DNA of 52,116 nt from Candidatus Methanofastidiosum methylothiophilum (GTDB lineage: Archaea; Methanobacteriota_B; Thermococci; Methanofastidiosales; Methanofastidiosaceae): positions 1 through 52,116 of the forward strand of contig LNGD01000001.1 in the NCBI GenBank assembly GCA_001587675.1, written 5' to 3'. Position numbers and translations under genes: made by a program. The notes under the pieces were generated by a model, which had not been told where the DNA came from, ran no database searches, and saw nothing but the letters and a program-made list of their open reading frames with translations. This document shows positions 41,222-49,848 of this stretch, one piece after another (position 1 is the stretch's first letter; each line of letters begins with the position of its first letter).

Positions 41222-42709
41222 TTATTCGTCAATTGCCTTAATAAGTTTACATTCAAGATGCTCTCTATGGATAGAGTTGTAGCTACAGAAAGGAATAATA
41301 GAGCCATCAGGGAGTGCATAGTGTATAGCGCATCTTTTTACTCTATCTAAATCAAAGTTAAAAGGATCCATAAAGTGCATTGTTCCTATAAAAATTGACT
41401 TTCTATGCAATTTTGCTAAAAATTCTTTTCCACCGCCGTTTAGAATGCCTTTTGTAATCTCTAATAGATTTAGATCTTTTGGCATTTTTTCTTTATCCAT
41501 ATAAGAATTCATATTTTTAATTATTTTTGCTATTTCTATTCCCTTTCTAATCTTGCCATTATTGGCCATATTTTCATTTCTTTCTTTAACATATTCAAAT
41601 AACCCTTCTACATCTACAAACCTGGTGATTGGGATCATTTTATTGTTTTCTAGAAATACATATGTTGCAACTCCACATTGGGGATGAACAGTAAAATGTG
41701 ACATACTATTTCCTTTCAATGACTCAATAAATTGAGATATAGGAACTACAAAAGGAATCGGATAAAAATCTTCTTTTCCAATTTCTCCATTTGTCTGCTG
41801 TTCAATTAATTTTACCAAGTCTGTAATAGTTATTCTATGACTATTAATCTCTTCTTTACTTGCGCGTCCAGAAAAAGATAGAGGCTGGAAATTAATCCCC
41901 CTTATAACATCAAAATTGTCCCTTCCGAAATAGATTATGTCTCCTATCTCATGGTCATTTATACCTTTTGAAACTGTAGGAACTAAAACCACACTAGTTT
42001 CTCCAAGCTCTCTTAGATTCTGTATTGCCTTTTTCTTTTCAGGTAAAGTATCGTATCCTCTGAATTTTTTGTAAGACTCGTAAGTTAATCCATCAAATTG
42101 CAGATAATAAGTATTTATTCCAGCTTTTATTATTTTATCTAAATAATCTCTTTCTTTGGAAAATCTTTTACCGTTTGTTGCTACTTGAATTTGAGAAAAT
42201 CCCATTTCTTTAGCTGAGCGTATTAAGTCAGGTAAATCCTCTCTCATCGTTGGCTCTCCTCCTGAGAACTGTATTGCAAATGGTGGATTTGGTTTTATTG
42301 AAGCCAATTTTTGGAGAAGATTTATTACTTCTTCATAACTGGGCTCATAGAGGTTCTTTGTAGCACCGGCACTGGCAAAGCATATGGGGCAATTCATGTT
42401 GCATCTATTTGTTAAATCAATATTTACAAAAATTGAAGGTGTTTTGTGGTCTTGACATAATCCACAATCGTAAGGACATCCTTTATTAATATCTTTTTTC
42501 ATTTCAAAGTGATTTTCTACTATATTGTCTAGGCTTTCAAGTCTATGGTAATATTCGGGGTCATCGGAAAGAATATCTGAAAAGAAGCCGTGGTCACTAC
42601 ATTCCTTCTCCATTATAATTTTTCCTTGATCTTCCTTGATATGGGCCTTTACTCTTTTTAGACATCTTGGGCATATGGATTCTGTCGTTCTTAAAATATT
42701 AGGAGACAC
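41222..42709 (-). CDS. Radical SAM enzyme resembling tetraether lipid synthase (Tes/MJ0619)
   Basis: A 495-residue radical SAM protein. The cluster motif CxxxCxxC is CNMNCPIC in DLTNRCNMNCPICFASAGA. The SAM segment follows as FSGGEPTMRED. N-terminal cysteine pairs (CPRC, CSDHG, CPYDCGLCQ) fit the additional cluster region of Tes, which joins two archaeol tails into tetraether (GDGT) lipid. A further C-terminal cysteine-containing segment (CAIHYALPDGSIIPFCSYNS) is also seen in that family. The start is GTG, preceded by AAGGTG. It is 40 bases downstream of a secreted CRxGC-type protein. Related radical SAM proteins with other products exist, so the assignment needs a check. Confidence 0.8.
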   Translation of the reverse strand: MSPNILRTTESICPRCLKRVKAHIKEDQGKIIMEKECSDHGFFSDILSDDPEYYHRLESLDNIVENHFEMKKDINKGCPYDCGLCQDHKTPSIFVNIDLTNRCNMNCPICFASAGATKNLYEPSYEEVINLLQKLASIKPNPPFAIQFSGGEPTMREDLPDLIRSAKEMGFSQIQVATNGKRFSKERDYLDKIIKAGINTYYLQFDGLTYESYKKFRGYDTLPEKKKAIQNLRELGETSVVLVPTVSKGINDHEIGDIIYFGRDNFDVIRGINFQPLSFSGRASKEEINSHRITITDLVKLIEQQTNGEIGKEDFYPIPFVVPISQFIESLKGNSMSHFTVHPQCGVATYVFLENNKMIPITRFVDVEGLFEYVKERNENMANNGKIRKGIEIAKIIKNMNSYMDKEKMPKDLNLLEITKGILNGGGKEFLAKLHRKSIFIGTMHFMDPFNFDLDRVKRCAIHYALPDGSIIPFCSYNSIHREHLECKLIKAIDE

Positions 42710-42749
42710 TAAAACACCTTATCTGTCAAAATAAAAATTATTTAAAACT

Positions 42750-43667
42750 TTATCCTTTGATTAGGTATATAACGAATCCAAATACAAGAATTATTGAGAT
42801 TATAGATATAAAAATCAAAAAATAAAACATTAAAGGTGGAGAATTTTTCATCTCAACTTCATTTTTTTCCGTATCAAGATTGGATATATTTGATTCAGGT
42901 TCAACTATCTTTTCAATAATGTTAATCTTTATATTCTTGTATATTAAACCCTCATTTCCATTTATATCTTGAAATTTCACAACTATGATTGGGTTTAAGT
43001 TTATGTTAGAGAAATTCTTATCCAATGACACTAAAAGTACATTAGATGAATCTATTCCTGGATTAATATAAGGAATATTTATTTTTTCATCTGAAACAAT
43101 ATCTCCTTTTAATTCTACAGTGACATTTCTTATTTGAATATCTCCAATATTTTTTACAATAAATGGTATTTCTAGCTTCTCTCCACTTTCAATATTGTAT
43201 TCATTTTTATCAAGTTCAATAGTTGCTTCAGCTCTTTTTTCTTTTAGAGAAATGTTTACCGTCTTTTCTAGATAAAACGGCCTACATCCTCCTCTACACA
43301 TACCCTTTCCACATTTCAAAATTATTTTAAAACTGACTTGATCAATAGGTATTTCTTTATCAAAGGATAAGATAAAAGAGTCTTTTACACTTCTTCCAGG
43401 TTCAACTATTGAAAATTGAAAAGGATTGTTCTGATAATTTATTTCAGAGTGTATATAATTTTTGTATTTGTTGATAAATTCATCGTCTATAGATATTTTC
43501 CCATCCCACAGCCTGTCATTAGAGTTATTGATTATTTCAAATGTTATTCTAATCTCTTCTCCTTTTATTGATTCAGTTGGATAAGTTAAATTCATATCTA
43601 CATATTCTGCAACTACAGGTTGTATCAAAATAATTAGTAAAAAAAATACAATGGCTATCTTCTTCAT
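42750..43667 (-). CDS. Secreted CRxGC-type surface protein with C-terminal helix
   Basis: A 305-residue exported protein. It has a signal peptide (MKKIAIVFFLLIILIQPVVA), an N-terminal beta domain (YVDMNLTYPTESIKGEEIRI), a cysteine group CGKGMCRGGCRPFY, then a CARDB-like domain (ESGEKLEIPFIVKNIGDIQI) and a C-terminal helix. It is a shorter relative of the protein at 15682-16797, which has CRQGCKPY at the same place. The frame extends to 43718 but the ATG at 43667 follows GTGATTTT. It lies directly upstream of the Tes-like gene on the same strand. Confidence 0.72.
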   Translation of the reverse strand: MKKIAIVFFLLIILIQPVVAEYVDMNLTYPTESIKGEEIRITFEIINNSNDRLWDGKISIDDEFINKYKNYIHSEINYQNNPFQFSIVEPGRSVKDSFILSFDKEIPIDQVSFKIILKCGKGMCRGGCRPFYLEKTVNISLKEKRAEATIELDKNEYNIESGEKLEIPFIVKNIGDIQIRNVTVELKGDIVSDEKINIPYINPGIDSSNVLLVSLDKNFSNINLNPIIVVKFQDINGNEGLIYKNIKINIIEKIVEPESNISNLDTEKNEVEMKNSPPLMFYFLIFISIISIILVFGFVIYLIKG

Positions 43668-43782
43668 AAAATCACGCTTAACAGGTATTAAAAACTTTGG
43701 ATTGATATCTAAACTCAAAGAACAAATCGATAATAAACTTTTTAAAGATAACTCTTTTCATCATCTTAAATGGTGAGTTTTT

Positions 43783-44049
43783 ATGGATGACAATCATAAA
43801 ATAGGTCTTGTTTTTGCGCTTACAGGATTAATAGCAGGAATAATCTCTGGATTTGGATACTTGCCAAAGGTAGCCGGAATGGATACTAGCATAGTAGTTG
43901 CAATTGTCATATTTTACGTTTCACAGTACCTAGTTAAAATGGTAGGCGTTGACATGACAAAATTCAGCAGGAGCAGTATCTTAAAATCAGGATTTTTTTC
44001 ATTTCTTGGCAGTTGGCTATTGTTTTGGATAATTATTTTTAACGCATAA
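43783..44049 (+). CDS. EMC6-like small membrane protein
   Basis: An 88-residue protein with three predicted helices (KIGLVFALTGLIAGIISGFG, SIVVAIVIFYVSQYLVKMVG and SGFFSFLGSWLLFWIIIFNA). Length and layout match archaeal EMC6-like proteins, relatives of the eukaryotic ER membrane complex subunit that helps insert membrane proteins. GGTGAGTTTTT precedes the ATG. The ABCE1 gene follows 28 bases later on the same strand, so the two are probably co-transcribed. The assignment is by length, helix pattern and neighbour, not by a catalytic motif. Confidence 0.55.
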   Translation: MDDNHKIGLVFALTGLIAGIISGFGYLPKVAGMDTSIVVAIVIFYVSQYLVKMVGVDMTKFSRSSILKSGFFSFLGSWLLFWIIIFNA

Positions 44050-44077
44050 TTATCATTAATTTTTTCAGGTGAAAGCT

Positions 44078-45853
44078 TTGAGAATTGCTGTAATAGATTA
44101 CGATAAATGTCAACCAAAAAAATGTAATCTAGTTTGCTTAAACTATTGCCCTGGGCCCAGAATGAACGAAGAAACTATAATAATTGATGAATTAACAAAA
44201 AAACCAATTATCTCTGAGGTCTTATGCACAGGCTGCGGCATATGTATTCATAAATGTCCATATAAGGCAATCTCAATAGTCAATTTACCTGAAGAACTTT
44301 CTCAACCTATTCACCAATACGGCCCAAATACCTTTAGACTCTATAGATTACCTGTCCCAAAAGAAGGGAAAGTATTGGGCTTAATCGGTCAAAATGGAGT
44401 TGGCAAAACTACAGCAATAAGAATACTTTCAGGAGAGCTTTACCCCAATGTCGGAGATTACAAATCCAAAGAGATGAAGGATTTAACACCATACTTCAGA
44501 GGTACTGAACTTCAAGGATATTTTGAAAAAATTAAGGCTAGAAATATCAAGAGTTCATTAAAACCTCAGTACGTTGATAAACTTCCTCAAGTTGCAAAAG
44601 GAAATACTGGAGATCTTATAGAAAAAGTTGATGAGAGAGGGATTTCCAAAGAATTAATAGAAGAACTTGATTTAAATGATGCCTTGGATAAAGACATTTC
44701 AGTATTAAGCGGGGGAGAGTTACAAAGAGTTGCAATAATAGCATCGATGTCTAAAGATGCAGATATATATTTTTTAGATGAGCCTACCTCTTATCTTGAT
44801 ATAAAACAGAGATTAAATGTTGCCAAAGCAATAAGAAAACTTGCTGAAGAAAAAACAGTTGTTGTTATTGAACATGACCTTGCTATTCTTGATTATCTAA
44901 GCGATTATATCCATATCTTATATGGGCAGCCTGGTGTCTATGGGATCGTTTCAACACCATTGAGTGTTAGAATTGGTATTAATATGTACCTTGATGGTTA
45001 CATTAAAGAGGATAATGTCAGATTTAGGAACGAATCAATCAAATTCTACCAAAAGGAAGATAAAACATCTAAATCAAAGAAAATACTATTCGAATACCCT
45101 GCATTTGAAAAAACTTTTGATAGCTTTTCTCTGAAAACTGAAAGTGGTGCTCTACACAAAGGTGAGGTTGTCGGGATTGTAGGTCCAAATGCTACTGGTA
45201 AAAGCACTTTCATCAAAATATTAGCAGGAGTCTTAGAACCTGACGGCGGTAATAAATTTGAATCTGAACTAAAAATATCTTATAAACCACAATACATCAA
45301 GCGAGATTATGACGGTACTGTGAGAAATCTACTATCAGAAGTTGCAAAAGAAAAACTCTATACAAATATATTCAAAGCAGAAATATTAAGGCCACTAGAA
45401 ATTGATCCAATTATTGATAACAATGTTTCTGAATTGTCAGGAGGAGAGTTACAGAGAGTAGCAATAGCAGTATGTCTTTCCCAGGATGCAGAAATATATC
45501 TTCTTGATGAGCCTTCAGCTTACCTTGATATTGAGCAGAGACTTAACTTTTCCAAAGTTCTAAGAAGATTTATTGGCGACAAAGAATTAACAGCGATTAT
45601 CGTTGAGCATGATCTAGTTTCATTAGATTACACATCCGATAGAACAATAGTATTCTCCGGTAGGTCAAGTGTATCTGGAAATGCTTCTTCACCACTATCA
45701 CTTAGAGATGGTATGAATCGATTCTTAGAAGAGATAGGGGTCACATTTAGAAGAGACCCCGAATCTGGAAGACCAAGATCCAATAAGATTGACTCACAAA
45801 AGGATAGAGAACAAAAATCGTCTGGAGAATATTACTACTTTAAGGCGGATTAA
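44078..45853 (+). CDS. ABCE1/Rli1 ribosome-recycling ATPase
   Basis: A 591-residue factor that splits ribosomes after termination. It has two [4Fe-4S] clusters at the N-terminus (DYDKCQPKKCNLVCLNYCPG and CTGCGICIHKCPYKAI). Nucleotide-binding domain 1 has Walker A GQNGVGKT and signature LSGGELQRVAI. Domain 2 has GPNATGKS and LSGGELQR. The GTG at 44069 lies in the Shine-Dalgarno (AGGTGA). The in-frame TTG at 44078 gives the usual start MRIAVIDYDKCQPKKC. The length is usual for archaea (about 590-600). Confidence 0.96.
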   Translation: MRIAVIDYDKCQPKKCNLVCLNYCPGPRMNEETIIIDELTKKPIISEVLCTGCGICIHKCPYKAISIVNLPEELSQPIHQYGPNTFRLYRLPVPKEGKVLGLIGQNGVGKTTAIRILSGELYPNVGDYKSKEMKDLTPYFRGTELQGYFEKIKARNIKSSLKPQYVDKLPQVAKGNTGDLIEKVDERGISKELIEELDLNDALDKDISVLSGGELQRVAIIASMSKDADIYFLDEPTSYLDIKQRLNVAKAIRKLAEEKTVVVIEHDLAILDYLSDYIHILYGQPGVYGIVSTPLSVRIGINMYLDGYIKEDNVRFRNESIKFYQKEDKTSKSKKILFEYPAFEKTFDSFSLKTESGALHKGEVVGIVGPNATGKSTFIKILAGVLEPDGGNKFESELKISYKPQYIKRDYDGTVRNLLSEVAKEKLYTNIFKAEILRPLEIDPIIDNNVSELSGGELQRVAIAVCLSQDAEIYLLDEPSAYLDIEQRLNFSKVLRRFIGDKELTAIIVEHDLVSLDYTSDRTIVFSGRSSVSGNASSPLSLRDGMNRFLEEIGVTFRRDPESGRPRSNKIDSQKDREQKSSGEYYYFKAD

Positions 45854-45857
45854 TTTG

Positions 45858-46247
45858 TTATAAAATTTCAACTATACCTCTGTCACCATCAACTCTAATC
45901 TTTTTTCCATCTTCTAGTATATCCAATTCTATTTTGTCAACCATTGGTATATCAGAAATAATTGCCCCTACTGCAACTATTGTTTCTGCTTCTTTATTGA
46001 TTATTGCAATAGGTGCAACTCCATTTTTCTTTAACTGGTATATGACATATGAACCCACAGTGGAGCCTTTTCCCATCGGGAAAACAAATATTTTATCTTT
46101 GATACTTTTCCCAAATGCATTTGAGTTTTTGTCCAATACAATACCTGTTTTTGGGTCAATGCCTCCGAGAAAAGAAATTGGAGAAGTACTCTTTAGTACT
46201 TCACCCTCTGCTATGCCTTTTGAGATCTTCCGCCCTTTTAGGATCAT
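45858..46247 (-). CDS. Phosphomevalonate dehydratase small subunit (DUF126, aconitase X swivel domain)
   Basis: A 129-residue subunit of the archaeal enzyme converting 5-phosphomevalonate to trans-anhydromevalonate phosphate, in the archaeal mevalonate route. The typical segments are LKGRKISKGIAEGEVLKST, PISFLGGIDPKTGIVLD, FVFPMGKGSTVGSYVIYQ and AVGAIISDIPMVD. The large [4Fe-4S] subunit is not in the window. The ATG overlaps the stop of the upstream UPF0182 gene (ATGA). It is convergent with ABCE1, four bases apart. Confidence 0.9.
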   Translation of the reverse strand: MILKGRKISKGIAEGEVLKSTSPISFLGGIDPKTGIVLDKNSNAFGKSIKDKIFVFPMGKGSTVGSYVIYQLKKNGVAPIAIINKEAETIVAVGAIISDIPMVDKIELDILEDGKKIRVDGDRGIVEIL

Positions 46248-49087
46248 TTGTTTCCCTCTAGGGATTCAAGTTTGTTTAGTATTGAAATAATTTCTTCAGT
46301 AAGTTTATTGTATTCTGTAGATTTTGGGTCTAAAGACTGTCTTTGGATATAGATTTTAATAAGTGATGCTAACAATTCCTCTTTTTCTCCAGTCGGCTGA
46401 ACAGTTGGCTTGCCATCAGTTGGTGGTGAAGTAATCTCAGTTTGGGTAACTTTTGTAAATAAATCTTTTAGAGCATCATCAACAGTTTGTCCTCGGCCAA
46501 ATGTCATAGATCTAGGTTCAATTGCCACAACATCCCATAGATTAACAGATTCTGCTCTCTGAACATAAACAGAAAGTAAGTATAGGGGAACTACTCTGTC
46601 TTTGTATCTGAATGGATAAAGTATCATGTTACCTTGGCCCTTAGTTTCACCAAGAAGTCTAAACTGCTCTTGATATTCGCTGTTCATGAATTCTTGTGTA
46701 ATTCTTTTTCCGGTGATATTTTCTCCAGATATGTCAATAGCGTAGAACTTTGTTTCAGAACTTACATCATCGATATACCCATACATAAGTGTTGTAAGCT
46801 CCTTTGACTCAGCTCTTCTAAGTACCATCTGAACAAATGTTGAATATTCAAAATCATCTGTTACGGGATTCTGGGCTATAATATTGTATATGAAGTCAGT
46901 ATATCTGCCAATATTGTCACCAAGGTCAAATTCATAGAACTTTGTAGCTTCAATGTATTCTTTTGGATCTGTAATGTGATAAGTTGTGTAGGCATCAGAT
47001 ACATAATAGAAGTAATCATCAGGAGCTCTTAACTGCGACCTAATCTCATCAGGAATTTCGCTACCGTCTTTAATCCATGGGTATATCCTTAAATATATTT
47101 TTTTAAATACATCTTCTGGCCCTACATAATAAACCGTAACGTCTCCAGTTTTCATATTTGTTAATACTTTAGCTACATTTCTCTTGTAATCTAGATTTAC
47201 GTAAGGCATATATGAAGCCGAATCAATTCTTAAATTGTAATCAGTTAAGAAATAGGGCTCTCCTTTGTACAAAACAATGTAGCTATCAAGGTCTCTCTCA
47301 AACTCGCTTGGCAAATACAATGCGTTCCTGTCATTTAAAGACCTGTAAGGGACATAATCAAGTGATGAGTATTCAGACCAGACACCATAACCTTCCAGTC
47401 TGAAAAGCATCAATCCGCTGACATTTATTGTCTTAGTGTTTAAGGTGGTAATGTCATCTCCTAAATTTGTTTTTCTATCTTTTGTCATGTACATATTTGT
47501 TTCATAGGAATTAGTTATGATATTTTCACTTTCCTCTCCATCAGAATATACATACTCAGTTTGACCTTCACCAAAATAGGTCTTGTAAGGCGCATTTACT
47601 ATTTCTTTTGTGTTTGAATCCATCAGTATTATTTCATCTGTTCCAACATAGAATAAGTTTTGATTATAGAAGTTATCCGTAACTGGTGATTCGGGCTTTA
47701 TTGTTTTATAAGTTGCCCATAGTATTTTTTCTTCCTTCGGGTCTAGTAATAGGTCAGTATCTGCTATTAGGTAGTATCTGGGCCCTAATTTTGGTCTTGC
47801 AAGAACATATGCTGTTACATAATCCCATACCCTAACTCTATCAATAAGATACCTATTCTCTTTTAAGAAATCCTGGAATACTATGTTCTTAAGATTCTCC
47901 TGAGGCAATATATCTGCCCTAACTCTTTCAACGTTATCAACATAAGATACCCACCTGTTTGAATCAATTTCACGTTGTATATAAGGGGTGTTCAATAAGG
48001 GGTTTCCTGCAACGCTTCTATCAAGCAAAAATCCCTTTGTAGCAGCTGCAACTGTTGGAGATATAATTAGAAGTATAATCAATATTGCTATTATCCCGCG
48101 TTTGCTAAGGAACTTATTTCTGTAATCTTGAATGTTTTCATCTGAGAATCTCATATCAAATAGATTCTTCAAAGTAGGTATGAAAAGGATGCTTATTACG
48201 AGCAAGGCCGCTTTGATTATTCCTGGCATAAATAATGAAACAAGAGATATGCCACTCATTATGCCAAGTTCTGTCCTGTCCCTAGAAACAACTAAATTCA
48301 TTATGCCTATCCCAACTAGAATAGCAGATTCAACTATCCAGCCAATTCTAAGGAAATCAAGTATACCAAATTTAACATAATCTGGGTTTTGTATGTAGAA
48401 ATTGAAAAGATTGCTAAAGAATAGAAGAACTGCAAATAGTAGCAGTGAAATGAAAAGAATCCCAGCAGTAAGAGTCATATGTGTTTTTTCTAGGACCACT
48501 TCTTTTTTATCTTCTTCAAAATGGCTGCTTAATTTCTTTGCCCTTTCAATGAACAAGTTAACAATGTACGGTACCGCAACAACAAGTGTTAGTAAAAAAA
48601 GTAATCCTCTTCCAATATTAATCATATTAACGTAAAGGTAGCTTTGGTAGAAGCTATCCGTATTATAAATAAAGTCCATTATGAGCGGCCTTGTTATTTC
48701 AGGTAATTCTTGGAGGTAAATAGAATATCTTAGGTATAAAAATGGCACCGGCACAAAAAGAAATATCAAAAAGAAAAGAATTAGATAAATCAATTTTCCA
48801 GCTGCATTTTTCCCGATCTCGTTTTTTACTATATTCCTTAAAGGAGTGACAAAAAACATTATCAAGAAAAGTATAGATGCTATGAGGAGACTCCAGATTA
48901 GCCCTATCAAATACAGAGATAATTTAACCATAAATTGTTCATTAAACAAAGTGTATAATACTTTGAAGTTAAAGTAAAGGGGTAAAGCAAAAAAGTAGCC
49001 AACTATCAAGGCAATAATAATGAGATAAATTATTCCTTTTGGATTAAAACTTCTTTTCTTCTCAACAGTATTAGAATTTTTCTTCAT
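46244..49087 (-). CDS. UPF0182 (COG1615) large membrane protein
   Basis: A 947-residue protein of family UPF0182. The first 360 residues contain about seven helices (starting GIIYLIIIALIVGYFFALPL). The rest is a large extracellular part, with the family segments LNTPYIQREIDSNRWVSYVD, GPRYYLIADTDLLL and NPVTDDFEYSTFVQMVLRR. The end is Thr/Pro-rich (TSPPTDGKPTVQPTGEKEEL) and helical. The length matches the family (about 900-1000). The function is unknown. It overlaps the phosphomevalonate dehydratase small-subunit gene by four bases, so the two are translated together. Confidence 0.85.
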   Translation of the reverse strand: MKKNSNTVEKKRSFNPKGIIYLIIIALIVGYFFALPLYFNFKVLYTLFNEQFMVKLSLYLIGLIWSLLIASILFLIMFFVTPLRNIVKNEIGKNAAGKLIYLILFFLIFLFVPVPFLYLRYSIYLQELPEITRPLIMDFIYNTDSFYQSYLYVNMINIGRGLLFLLTLVVAVPYIVNLFIERAKKLSSHFEEDKKEVVLEKTHMTLTAGILFISLLLFAVLLFFSNLFNFYIQNPDYVKFGILDFLRIGWIVESAILVGIGIMNLVVSRDRTELGIMSGISLVSLFMPGIIKAALLVISILFIPTLKNLFDMRFSDENIQDYRNKFLSKRGIIAILIILLIISPTVAAATKGFLLDRSVAGNPLLNTPYIQREIDSNRWVSYVDNVERVRADILPQENLKNIVFQDFLKENRYLIDRVRVWDYVTAYVLARPKLGPRYYLIADTDLLLDPKEEKILWATYKTIKPESPVTDNFYNQNLFYVGTDEIILMDSNTKEIVNAPYKTYFGEGQTEYVYSDGEESENIITNSYETNMYMTKDRKTNLGDDITTLNTKTINVSGLMLFRLEGYGVWSEYSSLDYVPYRSLNDRNALYLPSEFERDLDSYIVLYKGEPYFLTDYNLRIDSASYMPYVNLDYKRNVAKVLTNMKTGDVTVYYVGPEDVFKKIYLRIYPWIKDGSEIPDEIRSQLRAPDDYFYYVSDAYTTYHITDPKEYIEATKFYEFDLGDNIGRYTDFIYNIIAQNPVTDDFEYSTFVQMVLRRAESKELTTLMYGYIDDVSSETKFYAIDISGENITGKRITQEFMNSEYQEQFRLLGETKGQGNMILYPFRYKDRVVPLYLLSVYVQRAESVNLWDVVAIEPRSMTFGRGQTVDDALKDLFTKVTQTEITSPPTDGKPTVQPTGEKEELLASLIKIYIQRQSLDPKSTEYNKLTEEIISILNKLESLEGNK

Positions 49088-49206
49088 AAAATACTATTGG
49101 GTTTATCATTTAAATAATTTACCGGCTTAATCAAATGCTTTAATACTAGATTATCTTATTATACCTGTTACAAATCATATATAGTTAGTTATTTGTGGAG
49201 ATTAAC

Positions 49207-49504
49207 ATGAAGATTTCTAATAATAATCGAAAAGAACTATATTCTACAATTGAAGAATTTTTAAAAAAAAGGTGCTAACAAAATCTCTATTTTTGGCTCG
49301 TATTCAAGAGGAGAAGAAACAGATAGTAGCGATATCGATATACTAGTTACATTTTCTGAAAGGAAGAGTTTATTTGATTTAGTAGAAATTGAATATGAAC
49401 TTGAAGAATTAATTGGGATCAAAGTTGATTTGTTAACTGAGAAGTCTATAAGCCCCTATATAATTGATTATATCCGAAAGCAAATGGTAGTGTTATACGA
49501 ATGA
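49207..49504 (+). pseudogene. mntA: MntA-type nucleotidyltransferase (minimal NTase antitoxin) with frameshift
   Basis: MntA modifies and silences HepT in type VII toxin-antitoxin modules by adding AMP units. From the ATG at 49207 the frame meets a stop after an eight-A run (49263-49270). With seven A residues it would read on to GGC TCG as ANKISIFGSYSRGEETDSSD, then IDILVTFSERK to IKVDLLTEKS, ending at 49504 and overlapping the next ATG (ATGA). The catalytic GSX10DXD motif is complete and the third Asp (KVDLL) is present. So the gene is either broken, an assembly error in the A-run, or expressed by slippage on that run. The frame after the shift is 78 codons including the stop. Confidence 0.8.
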
Positions 49505-49848
49505 AAAAGAACATTTTATACCTTAAACACATATTAGACTCTATTGAAAGAATAGAAGAATATATTAGAGGAGTTGACTATGAAGATTTTATGGAAAGTT
49601 CGTTAATACAAGCTGCTACTATAAGAGAAATAGAGATAATTGGAGAAGCAACAAAAAATTTAGATGTGAAATTTAGAGAGAAGTATAATACTCTTCCATT
49701 GAGAAAAATGTCCGGAATGGGGGATAAACTTATTCATGACTATTTTGGTGTTGATTTAGATGCTGTTTGGGATACTGTAACTATAGACCTTCCTCCTCTA
49801 AAAGATAAAATCATTAGTATCCTAGAGGAGATTGAGTTATTATCTTAA
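49501..49848 (+). CDS. hepT: HEPN-domain toxin HepT (DUF86), catalytic Arg replaced
   Basis: A 115-residue HEPN RNase of the HepT family, partner of MntA. The family segment is AATIREIEIIGEATKNL, and the active-site region reads KMSGMGDKLIHDYFGVDL. Active relatives have RDKLIHDYFG, i.e. RX4HXY. Here Arg is Gly74, codon GGG at 49720, one A-to-G change from AGG. His79 and Tyr81 are kept; Tyr is the residue MntA modifies. RNase activity should be lost or reduced. It is translationally coupled to the damaged mntA (ATGA) and its end overlaps birA by nine bases. Confidence 0.85.
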   Translation: MKKNILYLKHILDSIERIEEYIRGVDYEDFMESSLIQAATIREIEIIGEATKNLDVKFREKYNTLPLRKMSGMGDKLIHDYFGVDLDAVWDTVTIDLPPLKDKIISILEEIELLS

